Assembly (NCBI RefSeq): GCF_003634215.1
Contig: NZ_RBWX01000007.1
Span: 1,102,945-1,166,944 of the forward strand
DNA length: 64,000 bases
Reading direction: 5' to 3'
Origin: Sphingosinicella microcystinivorans
GTDB lineage: Bacteria; Pseudomonadota; Alphaproteobacteria; Sphingomonadales; Sphingomonadaceae
Shown: piece after piece, positions 43,585 through 52,139 of the stretch
How positions within the stretch are numbered: position 1 is the stretch's first letter
How the letters are laid out: every line of letters starts with the position of its first letter
Notes under the pieces: generated by a model
Database searches by the model: none
What the model was told of the DNA's origin: nothing
What the model saw: only the letters and a program-made list of their open reading frames with translations
Position numbers and translations under genes: made by a program

Positions 43585-45452
43585 GCCGCGATCTCCAGCG
43601 CTTCCGATGCGGCAAGCCATTCAGCCTCTGTGGCTTGAATGCGGTCCGTAAGATCGGCCCGCAGTTTCATCAGTTCGCTCATCGACCTCTTCGCATGCGC
43701 GGGGGCAGCGGCAGAGGGATCGAACATCGCAAGATCGACCGCACTGCGTTCCGCGGTGAGCTTGGCGAGGTCCGCTTCGAAAGCCTTGACTGCGGCGCGT
43801 AGCCGCTTTTCCTGCTCGCGTGTATCGGCCGCGGCTTTGCGCGCTCCCTTGCGGCTTCCGGAGGATGCGCCACCGGTCTGCCGATCGTTCGATTTTCCGA
43901 GCACGAAATCGGTGTAGTCTTCAAGGCTGCCGGCAAAATCCTCGGCGCAGCCGTCATCGACCAGAACCAGCCGGTCGGCTGTCAACTCCAGCATGTGGCG
44001 GTCGTGGCTGACGAGCACGACGGCGCCCGAATATTCGTTCAGCGCTTGGACCAGCGCCTCGCGTGAATCGACGTCGAGGTGGTTGGTCGGCTCGTCGAGG
44101 ATCAGCATGTGCGGTGCCTCGCGCGTGATGAGTGCGAGCGCCAGCCGTGCGCGCTCGCCGCCCGAGAGCTTGCCGACTTTCGTGAGTGCCTTGTCGCCCG
44201 AGAAGCCGAAACGCCCGAGTTGGGCACGGACGGCACCGGGCGTCGCGCCCTTCATGATCCGCGTCATGTGTTCAAGCGGCGTGTCGTCGGTGTCGAGTTC
44301 CTCGACCTGATACTGGGTGAAGTAGCCGACGCGCATCTTGCCCGCAGTGCGCATGTCGCCTTCCATCGGCGGCAGCTGCGCGGCGAGCAGGCGGGCGAGC
44401 GTCGTCTTGCCGTTGCCGTTGCGGCCGAGCAGCGCCACGCGGTCGTCGGGGTCGAGGCGAAGATTGAGCCGCGTGAGGATCGGATTGCCTTCGGTATAGC
44501 CGACCGAAGCCATGTCCAGCGTGATGAGCGGCGGCTTCAGCTCGCTCGGGTTCGGAAAGGCGAAGCTGAGGCTGGGATCTTCCGCGATCGCGGCGATGGG
44601 CTGCATTTTTGCCAGCGCCTTGGCACGGGACTGGGCCTGCCGCGCGGTGCTGGCGCGGGCGCTGTTGCGAGCGATATAGTCCTGCAGCTTCTCGCGCTGG
44701 CGGGTCTGCGCGTTTCGCGCCGCCTCGATCTGCGCGAGCCGTTCGGCGCGCTGCCTCTCGAATGCGTCGTACCCGCCGGGGTAGAGCGTGATCTTCCCGC
44801 CTTCGAGATGCAGGATGTGATCGACGACATTGTTCAGCAGGTCTCGCTCGTGACTGATGATGATCATCGTCGCACGGTAGCTCTTCAGGAAGTTTTCGAG
44901 CCAGAGCGTCGCTTCGAGGTCGAGGTGGTTTGAAGGCTCGTCGAGGAGCAGCAGGTCCGGTTCGGAGAAGAGCAGGGCGGCGAGCGCGACGCGCATCTTC
45001 CAGCCGCCTGAGTAGCTATCGAGCGTGCGGCCCTGCATCTCCTCATCGAAGCCGAGTCCGACGAGGATGCGTGCAGCGCGCGCCTCCGCTGTCCAGGCGT
45101 CGATGGCGTTCAGGCGCTCATGGATTTCGGAAATGCGGTCAGGGTCAGTCGCGGTTTCAGACTCGGTGAGCAGCGCGGCACGTTCGGTGTCCGCAGCGAG
45201 TACGGTTTCAAGCGGTGTTGCGGTGCCCGCCGGCGCTTCCTGCGCGATATAACCCATACGCGAGCGGTTCGCGGTCTCGATCTCGCCGCCGTCCGCTTCG
45301 AGGAGGCCGCACATCACGCGCATCAGCGTGGACTTGCCGGCGCCGTTGCGTCCGATCAGGCCGACACGGCTTCCCGTGGGCAGCGACGCGGTCGCGCCGT
45401 CCAGAATGATGCGGCCGCCAAGCCGCACGGTGATGCCGTTGATGTTGAGCAT
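43581..45452 (-). CDS. ABC-F family ATPase (YheS/Uup-like)
   Basis: A 623-residue protein with two ABC domains and no membrane span. Walker A motifs are GRNGAGKST (~35) and GRNGNGKTT (~340); the second signature is LSGGERARLALAL, the first the looser YSGGWKMRVALA; Walker B is LLLLDEPSNHLD and LILDEPTNHLD. A linker rich in Arg/Gln and a C-terminal coiled coil (residues ~540-620) complete the fold. ABC-F proteins bind the ribosomal E site and relieve stalled translation. This one looks like a housekeeping member rather than an antibiotic-resistance type. Confidence 0.92.
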   Translation of the reverse strand: MLNINGITVRLGGRIILDGATASLPTGSRVGLIGRNGAGKSTLMRVMCGLLEADGGEIETANRSRMGYIAQEAPAGTATPLETVLAADTERAALLTESETATDPDRISEIHERLNAIDAWTAEARAARILVGLGFDEEMQGRTLDSYSGGWKMRVALAALLFSEPDLLLLDEPSNHLDLEATLWLENFLKSYRATMIIISHERDLLNNVVDHILHLEGGKITLYPGGYDAFERQRAERLAQIEAARNAQTRQREKLQDYIARNSARASTARQAQSRAKALAKMQPIAAIAEDPSLSFAFPNPSELKPPLITLDMASVGYTEGNPILTRLNLRLDPDDRVALLGRNGNGKTTLARLLAAQLPPMEGDMRTAGKMRVGYFTQYQVEELDTDDTPLEHMTRIMKGATPGAVRAQLGRFGFSGDKALTKVGKLSGGERARLALALITREAPHMLILDEPTNHLDVDSREALVQALNEYSGAVVLVSHDRHMLELTADRLVLVDDGCAEDFAGSLEDYTDFVLGKSNDRQTGGASSGSRKGARKAAADTREQEKRLRAAVKAFEADLAKLTAERSAVDLAMFDPSAAAPAHAKRSMSELMKLRADLTDRIQATEAEWLAASEALEIAA

Positions 45453-45494
45453 GGGCGGGGGCGATACACGAAGGTGTCGCTGCTGGAAAGTCGC

Positions 45495-47630
45495 TTAGGC
45501 TGCGCGGACGCGTGCGAGGAAGCGGTCCACCTCTGTGGTGAGCGTGCTTGCCTGCCGATTAAGGTCGGCAGCAGCATCGAGTGCGTCCTTTGCCGCAAGG
45601 CCCGTCGCTTCGACGCCGGTGCGTACCTGATCGATATTGCGTGCGACGGCGTGCGTGCTGTCGGAAGCCTGATGGGTGTTGCGGGCGATTTCGGACGTGG
45701 TGGCGGCCTGCTGTTCCACGGCGGCGGCGACCGTGGCGGCGATACTGTTGATTTCGCCAATCGTGGAGACGATTTCTTCAATTGCACCAACGGTTTCGCG
45801 CGTCACAGACTGAATCGCGCCGATTCGCTCGTTGATGTCGATCGTCGCTTTTCTGGTCTGGTTCGCGAGCGCCTTGATCTCGCTTGCGACGACCGCAAAT
45901 CCGCGTCCAGCTTCGCCGGCGCGGGCCGCCTCGATGGTCGCGTTGAGTGCAAGCAGGTTGGTTTGCTCGGCGATCGAATTGATGAGGCCGACGATCTCTC
46001 CGATTTTTTCGGCGTCTACCGAGAGACCCGTGACGATTTCGTCGGTCGCACGGGCGCGGGATACGGCCTGCTCGGACATTGCCGACGATTCGACGACCCG
46101 GTGCGAGACCTCGGCGAGCGAACGGGCCATTTCCTCGGATGCATTGGCAACGGTGAGCGCGTTGTGGCTCGCTTCCTCCGCCGAGACAGTAACATCGGTG
46201 ACGAGCACGGCGCTGCTGCGTGCCGCATCGCTGACCTGCTGCGAGCCTGCCGCGATCTGGCGCGCGGCGCTGTCTACGGCGGCGACGACGTGACGGACGC
46301 TTGTTTCGAAGGCGTCGGCGAGTTCGTTGAGCGCTGCGCGCTTTTCGACAGCGGCTTGCTGGCGTTCGGCTTCGCGTTCGGCGCGGGCGGTTTCCTCGCG
46401 TTCACGTTCGCGACGCTCCGCTTCCACAGCGGCACGGCGGCGCTCTTCGACTTCGGTCGCGTTTTCCTTGAACACGGCCACGGCTCGCGCCATGTCGCCG
46501 ACCTCGTCGCGTCGCCGCGCGCCTTCGATGCGCGTGCCGGTTTCGCCGCGCGCGAGCGCGAGCATCGCGTTCGCCATCGTTGCGATCGGGCGTGCGATGA
46601 GATGGTTGGTGAGGAGACCTGCTACGATCGACACGCCGATACCGGCGGCGCCGGCAATAAGCGTGATGAGAATGGCGCCGCCGGCGGCGGCCTGTGCAGC
46701 GAAATCGGCGGTACCCTGTTGATCGGCGATCGCTTCGGAGAAGGCCTGCACGTTGCGCTCGAACGCCGGGCCGGTCTTGCCGAGCAGCCTATCAACAGCA
46801 GCGTCGCGGTCGGTGGTACGGCGGACGATCTCGTCGAATGCCTTGTCGTAGGCGACAAGGCTGACGATGACGCTATCGGCCTTGCGGGTGAGCGCGGGAT
46901 CGTTGAGGCCCTCGAAAACGCCGTTCAGCGCATCTTCGAGGTTGAGGAGGTCGGATTTGGTCTGCTTGACGATCTCGGGTGAGGGTGCGGAAAGGTACCG
47001 GTTCACGTCGACCCGCAGCAGCGAATAGGTTTCAAGCGCTAGCGCTGCATTATAACTCGTCTGATGGTCGCCGGCCTCGTGACTCGCTGTGACGATGTCA
47101 TGGAGCGTAGTGCTGATCTCCGGCCCCTTGGCCTCGATCGTGCCGGACACGAGCCGGGTAATGGCCGTCTGGTTCTCGACGATGCCGCGAAATTCGGTGC
47201 GGAACACACCGCGGAGCCGGTCGATCCGCGCGAGCGTGTCTTCCTCGTGGACAATGGCCGCCCCGTCTTCGGCGCGTTTCAGCGCTTCCTGCGCCGCATC
47301 GAGGCTTTCGTTGACCTCGGCGACAAGCGATGCCTCGGGGCGGATTACGTAGTCCTTGATGCGTCCCTGCGCCGTCATCGCGGTGGTGTGCGCGCGAGAG
47401 ATCGAGCGGGCGCTGTCGGCCAGGCGAGTGACTTCGGAGACAGTGGAGCGGGTGACGAGCAGCGAGCCAGTGGCGACCATCGCGAGAATGGCCATCGCGA
47501 GCCCGCCGATGCCGTAGCTCACCAGAACTTTCTTGCTGATCTTCCAGTGAGTTATGATCGCGGTAAAGCGCGACACGTCGACGCGCGCGATCAAATCCCT
47601 GAAACGCTCCATAGCCAGCACAAGCCCCAT
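45495..47630 (-). CDS. Methyl-accepting chemotaxis protein
   Basis: A 711-residue chemoreceptor. Transmembrane helices lie near residues 36-59 and 317-341, with a ~255-residue helical periplasmic sensor between them. HAMP follows, then a Glu/Arg-rich coiled coil, then the signalling tip ([42 protein letters not shown]), which binds CheA and CheW. No CheR-tethering pentapeptide is at the C-terminus. No che genes are in the window. It lies about 3 kb from the fliN-fliG-fliF genes on the same strand. Ligand unknown. Confidence 0.92.
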   Translation of the reverse strand: MGLVLAMERFRDLIARVDVSRFTAIITHWKISKKVLVSYGIGGLAMAILAMVATGSLLVTRSTVSEVTRLADSARSISRAHTTAMTAQGRIKDYVIRPEASLVAEVNESLDAAQEALKRAEDGAAIVHEEDTLARIDRLRGVFRTEFRGIVENQTAITRLVSGTIEAKGPEISTTLHDIVTASHEAGDHQTSYNAALALETYSLLRVDVNRYLSAPSPEIVKQTKSDLLNLEDALNGVFEGLNDPALTRKADSVIVSLVAYDKAFDEIVRRTTDRDAAVDRLLGKTGPAFERNVQAFSEAIADQQGTADFAAQAAAGGAILITLIAGAAGIGVSIVAGLLTNHLIARPIATMANAMLALARGETGTRIEGARRRDEVGDMARAVAVFKENATEVEERRRAAVEAERREREREETARAEREAERQQAAVEKRAALNELADAFETSVRHVVAAVDSAARQIAAGSQQVSDAARSSAVLVTDVTVSAEEASHNALTVANASEEMARSLAEVSHRVVESSAMSEQAVSRARATDEIVTGLSVDAEKIGEIVGLINSIAEQTNLLALNATIEAARAGEAGRGFAVVASEIKALANQTRKATIDINERIGAIQSVTRETVGAIEEIVSTIGEINSIAATVAAAVEQQAATTSEIARNTHQASDSTHAVARNIDQVRTGVEATGLAAKDALDAAADLNRQASTLTTEVDRFLARVRAA

Positions 47631-47715
47631 ACTCCGGGAAAGCGGCGCATCCGGTTCCCGCCTGACCCAATTTCGGCCGGTGGTGTTTCACCATGGTTAA
47701 TATTGCGCGGGTTTT

Positions 47716-48150
47716 TCAGCGCGCGGGCCAGAGCCCCTTGAGCCACGCCGAAACGGACGCGATTCCGGGCGCATCCAAATCCACCGCTTCTCCGAGCGCG
47801 GGGAGCTTCGGCCAGCCGGCGTCCGGGAACGCGCGGCCTTCGAAGCTGCGGCTACCTTCGTAGCGGGGGATGACGTGGGCGTGGACGTGGGGGTCCACCA
47901 TCATCAGCATCAGGTAGTTGAGCTTGGTGTGATCGACGGCGGCGCGAAGCGCGACTTCGATATCGCGGCTGACGTTAGCGAGTTCCGCATAGGCGGTCGG
48001 TTCGAGATCCGCGAAAGCCGTCGCTTCCGACTTCGCGGCCAGCACGAGGCTGCCGAGCGTAGGCTGTGCGGGGCGTAGCAGAACGACCCAGTGGTCGTAC
48101 TCGGCGATCAGTGTGGCCGGATAGCCGAAGCGGTGGATCGTGCCGTTCAT
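47716..48150 (-). CDS. HIT-family nucleotide hydrolase
   Basis: A 144-residue histidine-triad protein with MMVDPHVHAHVIPRYEG, the HxHxH active site of Ap4A hydrolases and related nucleotidyl hydrolases. ATG 48150 overlaps the stop of the upstream phosphatidyltransferase gene, so the two are co-translated. A longer reading frame reaches 48795, but it lies inside the neighbour and carries no HIT features. A possible joint role is clearing nucleotide by-products, but that is guesswork. Confidence 0.87.
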   Translation of the reverse strand: MNGTIHRFGYPATLIAEYDHWVVLLRPAQPTLGSLVLAAKSEATAFADLEPTAYAELANVSRDIEVALRAAVDHTKLNYLMLMMVDPHVHAHVIPRYEGSRSFEGRAFPDAGWPKLPALGEAVDLDAPGIASVSAWLKGLWPAR

Positions 48151-49256
48151 GCCGCGCTGCCGTCGCTGAGCCACGAGGTGAGCGTGACGCCCTGTCGCCG
48201 CGCGACAATCGCCTGCAGCAAGCGGACGAAATGGAAGACGAGACTGAGCACGGTCCACGCCGTGACGGCGAGGAGACCTATGTCCGGCCGAGAGAACAGC
48301 ATGCTGACGAACAGGATCACCATGTTCGGATTGCGGCGTGCGGTGATCAGGCGGAAGTCCGTGTCGACCTTCTGCCAGACGTGGATGTGCATGCCGGAAA
48401 CATGGATGAACCAGCCCTCGATGAGCCGCTGCAGAACATAGCCACCGACCATCACACCCATCACCGTCCAGAATACATCGGGGGCAAGTTCGAGGCCGTG
48501 CGCAGCAAGGCCGACGCCCCAAGCATACCACCAGAAGGGGGGGTGCACGAGATCGAGCCCGTGATCGAAGATGTCGCCCCACCGCGACGAGGTGATGGTG
48601 CAGCGCGCGAGCTTTCCATCGACGGTGTCGAGGACCATGAAGGCAAGACCGGCTGCCATGCCGGTCCAGTAATGGCCGTCCCAGAAGAGAAAAGTCGCCC
48701 ACACGCAGAGCGCGGCGCCGATGGTTGTCACCATGTTGGGTGTCATGCCGATGCGCGCGGCGATGCGGGTGAGGACGAGGGCCCATTCGGGCCACAGGTA
48801 CTTGGTGAGGATGTCGGTGACGCCCTTGTAGGCGCCGAAATAGCTCGCGCGTTCGATGGCGCGGATGTTCGCGGGGACCAGTTCCATCAGGAACGGGCGC
48901 TCGCGCTTTCGGAGGGCGGCGTTGTAAATGGTGATGCCGTCTTCATAGGCGGTGACGGCGAGCCCTTCTGCCCATTCAGCGCTGCCTGTGTCGATCGCAT
49001 CCCTGATGGCTGGCGCGCGCTCGGGAGTGACGTTCGCGAGAACTGGGCGCCCGCCAAGGGTGAGGGCGGTGCCGGGGCGTTCAGCGATCCAACTGAACCA
49101 CTGCGGGTCGAAGGCGAAGCGCGTGTCGGCGACGACGGCGCCCGACTGCTCCGCCTGCGGCTTGCGCGCCGACGCGATGCGCCGGATGCGCTCGGCGGAA
49201 GACATGCCCCAGATGGGTGTTTCGTTTGTCCCGGCAAGAAGGAGCGTCGGTTCCAA
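48147..49256 (-). CDS. CDP-alcohol phosphatidyltransferase with degenerate N-terminal nucleotidyltransferase-like region
   Basis: A 369-residue inner-membrane enzyme. Residues ~190-215 give the complete CDP-alcohol motif, DTVDGKLAR...GDIFDHGLD (DxxDGxxAR-x8-GxxxDxxxD), inside a domain with several membrane helices. The first ~115 residues (ADTRFAFDPQWFSWIAERPGTALTLGGRPVLA) look like the tail of a sugar-nucleotide transferase fold, as in bifunctional inositol-phosphate cytidylyltransferase/DIPP synthases, but the N-terminal nucleotide-binding loop is absent. It joins a CDP-activated group to an alcohol; the product lipid or osmolyte is unknown. Confidence 0.85.
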   Translation of the reverse strand: MEPTLLLAGTNETPIWGMSSAERIRRIASARKPQAEQSGAVVADTRFAFDPQWFSWIAERPGTALTLGGRPVLANVTPERAPAIRDAIDTGSAEWAEGLAVTAYEDGITIYNAALRKRERPFLMELVPANIRAIERASYFGAYKGVTDILTKYLWPEWALVLTRIAARIGMTPNMVTTIGAALCVWATFLFWDGHYWTGMAAGLAFMVLDTVDGKLARCTITSSRWGDIFDHGLDLVHPPFWWYAWGVGLAAHGLELAPDVFWTVMGVMVGGYVLQRLIEGWFIHVSGMHIHVWQKVDTDFRLITARRNPNMVILFVSMLFSRPDIGLLAVTAWTVLSLVFHFVRLLQAIVARRQGVTLTSWLSDGSAA

Positions 49257-49427
49257 AGGTATCCCAGTCGGTTTGCAGCCCTGCCGTGCTTATAGACGCC
49301 GGACTCGGCTGTGCAAGTTGGGGGTGGCGCCGGATCGCTTATTGAAGGGCAGGACGCTTTTTACGGTTTTTTCCGCCACGCGATTGCGCTAGGCAGCACG
49401 CGCGAGAGAACAGGAGATACGCGCGCG

Positions 49428-50213
49428 ATGGCCGAATTCACGCTTCCGAAGAACAGCAAGGTGAACGGCAAGGGCAAGGTGCACAAGGCCCCCGAGGGTG
49501 CGACGCATATCAAGACGTTCAAAATCTATCGCTGGTCGCCCGACGACAGCGCGAACCCGCGCATGGACAGCTACGAGCTCGACCTCGACAGCTGCGGGCC
49601 GATGGTTCTCGACGCGCTCATCAAGATCAAGAACGAGGTCGACCCCACGCTGACCTTCCGCCGGTCGTGCCGCGAAGGCATCTGCGGTTCGTGCTCGATG
49701 AACATCGACGGCTCGAACACGCTCGCCTGCACGAAGCCGATCGACGAGGTGAAGGGCGACGTCGCGATCACGCCGCTGCCGCATATGGAGGTCGTGAAAG
49801 ACCTCGTGCCCGACTTCAAGCACTTCTACGCGCAGTACGCTTCGATCAAGCCGTGGCTGCAGACCGTTTCCACGACGCCCTCGGGCAAGGAGCGCATCCA
49901 GTCCCCGGAAGACCGCGAGAAGCTGGACGGGCTCTATGAGTGCATCCTCTGCGCCTGCTGCTCGACCGGTTGCCCGAGCTACTGGTGGAACTCCGACAAG
50001 TTCCTTGGCCCGGCGATCCTGCTGCAGGCCTATCGCTGGCTCGCAGACAGCCGCGACGAGATGACCGGCGAACGGCTCGATGCGCTGGAAGATCCCTTCC
50101 GGCTCTATCGCTGCCACACGATCATGAACTGCGCGAACGTCTGCCCGAAGGGTCTCAACCCGGCAAAGGCGATCGGCGAAATCAAGAAGATGATGGTGGA
50201 ACGCCAGCTTTAG
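49428..50213 (+). CDS. sdhB: Succinate dehydrogenase iron-sulfur subunit
   Basis: 261 residues. [23 protein letters not shown] ligates the [2Fe-2S] centre; [16 protein letters not shown] and [17 protein letters not shown] ligate the [4Fe-4S] and [3Fe-4S] centres. It passes electrons from SdhA to the membrane anchor of complex II. ATG 49428 follows CAGGAG; the longer frame reads into the promoter region. sdhC, sdhD and sdhA are not adjacent, so sdhB is encoded apart from the rest of the complex or at the far end of a broken operon. Confidence 0.96.
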   Translation: MAEFTLPKNSKVNGKGKVHKAPEGATHIKTFKIYRWSPDDSANPRMDSYELDLDSCGPMVLDALIKIKNEVDPTLTFRRSCREGICGSCSMNIDGSNTLACTKPIDEVKGDVAITPLPHMEVVKDLVPDFKHFYAQYASIKPWLQTVSTTPSGKERIQSPEDREKLDGLYECILCACCSTGCPSYWWNSDKFLGPAILLQAYRWLADSRDEMTGERLDALEDPFRLYRCHTIMNCANVCPKGLNPAKAIGEIKKMMVERQL

Positions 50214-50297
50214 GGTTTCCGCTGCGCCTTTGCCTGGGCGACCATTTCCCAGGCGGAATAAACCCTTTCGCAAGACTTGGGCCGCTAGCGTGCACCC

Positions 50298-50639
50298 ATG
50301 GAAGGGTGGATCCATAAAACTGCGATTGCCGCGCTCGTTCTCCTCGCTTCGGCGGGGACGGCGTCTGCTGCGGATTGGAGATCGACCGTCACGCGGCTTA
50401 TTGCCGCGCAGCACTCCTATCCGCGCAGTGCCCAGATACGGGGCGATGAGGGCACCGCGAAGGTGCGGATCAGCGTGGATGCCGGGGGCACGATTACCGG
50501 CGTCGAACTCGTCGAGCCGACGGGATCGCAGATTCTGGACCGTGAAGCGGTGCGCATTCCCAAGAAGATCGGCACCGTGCCGCCGCCACCGGACGGCCCG
50601 ACCAAGCTGGTAATCCCCATTGCCTGGAAGCTTACCTAG
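50298..50639 (+). CDS. Small periplasmic TonB C-terminal-domain protein
   Basis: 113 residues: a signal peptide (MEGWIHKTAIAALVLLASAGTASA), then a single TonB-like C-terminal fold (SYPRSAQIRGDEGTAKVRISVDAGGTITGVELVEPTGSQILDREAVR). It lacks the membrane-anchored Pro-rich arm of true TonB, so it cannot itself transmit energy from ExbBD. It may bind receptors or act as a periplasmic decoy or scaffold. No clear ribosome-binding site precedes the ATG. Confidence 0.75.
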   Translation: MEGWIHKTAIAALVLLASAGTASAADWRSTVTRLIAAQHSYPRSAQIRGDEGTAKVRISVDAGGTITGVELVEPTGSQILDREAVRIPKKIGTVPPPPDGPTKLVIPIAWKLT

Positions 50640-50799
50640 GGTACGTGGATAGTCAGCTCATGGCGGGCTGCAAACGGTGGTTTCCTGAACTGCCGGTGCT
50701 CACGCACTTTTCGTACGCACCGCTCCCGTGCTCGAAATCCACCATTTTCGCCTTGCGCTGAACGCTAATCTCTCAACGCGTCGACGTGCGATTTACGCT

Positions 50800-51129
50800 T
50801 CAGGCGTCTTGCTTCACGATTTCCGTCATGGTGACGCCGAGGTGCTCATCGACCAGCACCACTTCGCCGCGTGCGACGAGGCGGTCGTTCACGAAGATGT
50901 CGATCGCTTCGCCGACGCGCCGGTCGAGCTCGATCACGGCGCCGGGGGCGAGCTTCAGGAGCTGGCTGACTTCGACCGCCGAGCGGCCGAGTACGGCTTG
51001 CACGCGCACCGGCACGTCGAAGACGGATTCGAGCTCCACCGCCCCGGTCAGGCCGTTGGCAGCCTCTTCGGGCGACACTTCTGCCGCATAGGCGCGGGCG
51101 GGTTCATAATCGGGACGCAGATCGTCCAT
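50800..51129 (-). CDS. fliN: Flagellar motor switch protein FliN
   Basis: 109 residues with an intact SpoA (surface presentation of antigens) domain: VFDVPVRVQAVLGRSAVEVSQLLKLAPGAVIELDRRVGEAIDIFVNDRLVARGEVVLVDEHLGVTMTEIV. This is the standard FliN fold of the C-ring base, which in flagella pairs with FliM. ATG 51129 follows GGGAGAAGC. It lies 29 bases after fliG. No fliM is present, so FliN could assemble directly on FliG or on an unlinked FliM. Downstream there is no further flagellar gene. Confidence 0.9.
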   Translation of the reverse strand: MDDLRPDYEPARAYAAEVSPEEAANGLTGAVELESVFDVPVRVQAVLGRSAVEVSQLLKLAPGAVIELDRRVGEAIDIFVNDRLVARGEVVLVDEHLGVTMTEIVKQDA

Positions 51130-51158
51130 GTTGCTTCTCCCTCGAAAAGACGCAGGCA

Positions 51159-52139
51159 TCAGAATACGAACTCCTCGCTGCCGTCGCGGCTGTCGGCGAG
51201 AACGATCTCCCCCGCATCCGCGAGCTGCTTTGCCACCTGAACGATTGCTTGCCGGGCTTCCTCCGCCTCGCGCAGGCGAATGGGACCCATCAGCTCCATA
51301 TCCTCGCGCAGGATGCGCGCGGCGCGCTCCGACATGCTCATGAAGAAGAACTCGCGCAGCGCTTCGCCGGCGCCCTTCAGCGCCGCGGCGAGCCGGTTCT
51401 TGTCGATATTGCGGAGCAGTGTCTGGATGCTGGCCGCATCGAGACGCGCGAGATCCTCGAACGTGAACATCAACGCGCGGATGCGCTCTGCGGCATCGAA
51501 GGCGCGATCTTCGAGCGCCAGCATGAAGCGCGCCTCGGCGTTGCGGTCGAGGTGGTTGAATATCTCTGCCATCACTTCGTGCGTGTCGCGGCGTGTACTG
51601 TGCGCGGGGTTCGAAAGCAGATCGGTGCGCAGAGTCTCCTCGACCGTATCGAGCACGTCCTGCCGTACGGCGCCGACGCGAAGCATTCTGAGCACGACAT
51701 CCATCGCGGTATCGTCGGGCAGGCGCGAAAGGACACGCGCAGCCTGCTCGCGTCCGATCCGGCTGAGCACGACCGCAGCCGTCTGCGGGTGTTCGCCGCG
51801 AAGATAGGCGGCAAGAACGTCTTCGCTGACGTTGCCGAGCGTATCCCACGTGGTCTCTTGCGCTGGCTTGGAGCCGTCCAAAGCCGCGGTGCCGGAGACC
51901 TCGCCTGCGAACGTGGCAAGCAGCCGCTCAGCAAGCGGTGCCGGAACCGGGCCGATCCGTGCCATGGCGTCGCTCAGCGCCCGGGCCTCGTCGTTGCCGA
52001 GATGCGCCCAGATCGCGCCGCCATGCTCGCGCCCGAGCGCGACCATCAGCGCGGCGGCGCGCTCGACGCCGGAGAGCGCGGCAAGCGGCTCCGCTTCAGC
52101 GGCGGGCTCGGCGCGCAGGGCTGCGGCATGCGCCCTCAT
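51159..52139 (-). CDS. fliG: Flagellar motor switch protein FliG
   Basis: 326 residues, normal for FliG. The N-terminal domain that binds FliF is less conserved; the middle domain has GEHPQT (115-120) and the linker region has MFTFEDL (224-230). The C-terminal domain keeps the charged residues that contact the stator in E. coli: Lys255 (ALKGAGE), Arg272 (MSERAARI), Glu279/Asp280 (ILREDMEL) and Arg288 (PIRLR). The start at 52139 overlaps the fliF stop (ATGA); ATG 52151 is also in frame. Conserved torque residues argue against decay. Confidence 0.93.
   Translation of the reverse strand: MRAHAAALRAEPAAEAEPLAALSGVERAAALMVALGREHGGAIWAHLGNDEARALSDAMARIGPVPAPLAERLLATFAGEVSGTAALDGSKPAQETTWDTLGNVSEDVLAAYLRGEHPQTAAVVLSRIGREQAARVLSRLPDDTAMDVVLRMLRVGAVRQDVLDTVEETLRTDLLSNPAHSTRRDTHEVMAEIFNHLDRNAEARFMLALEDRAFDAAERIRALMFTFEDLARLDAASIQTLLRNIDKNRLAAALKGAGEALREFFFMSMSERAARILREDMELMGPIRLREAEEARQAIVQVAKQLADAGEIVLADSRDGSEEFVF

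Noticed and set aside
45120-46982. Plus-strand open frame opposite the chemoreceptor and ABC-F genes
   Set aside because: Low-complexity composition (Arg, Gly, Asp runs), no family features, and it crosses the end of two real genes.
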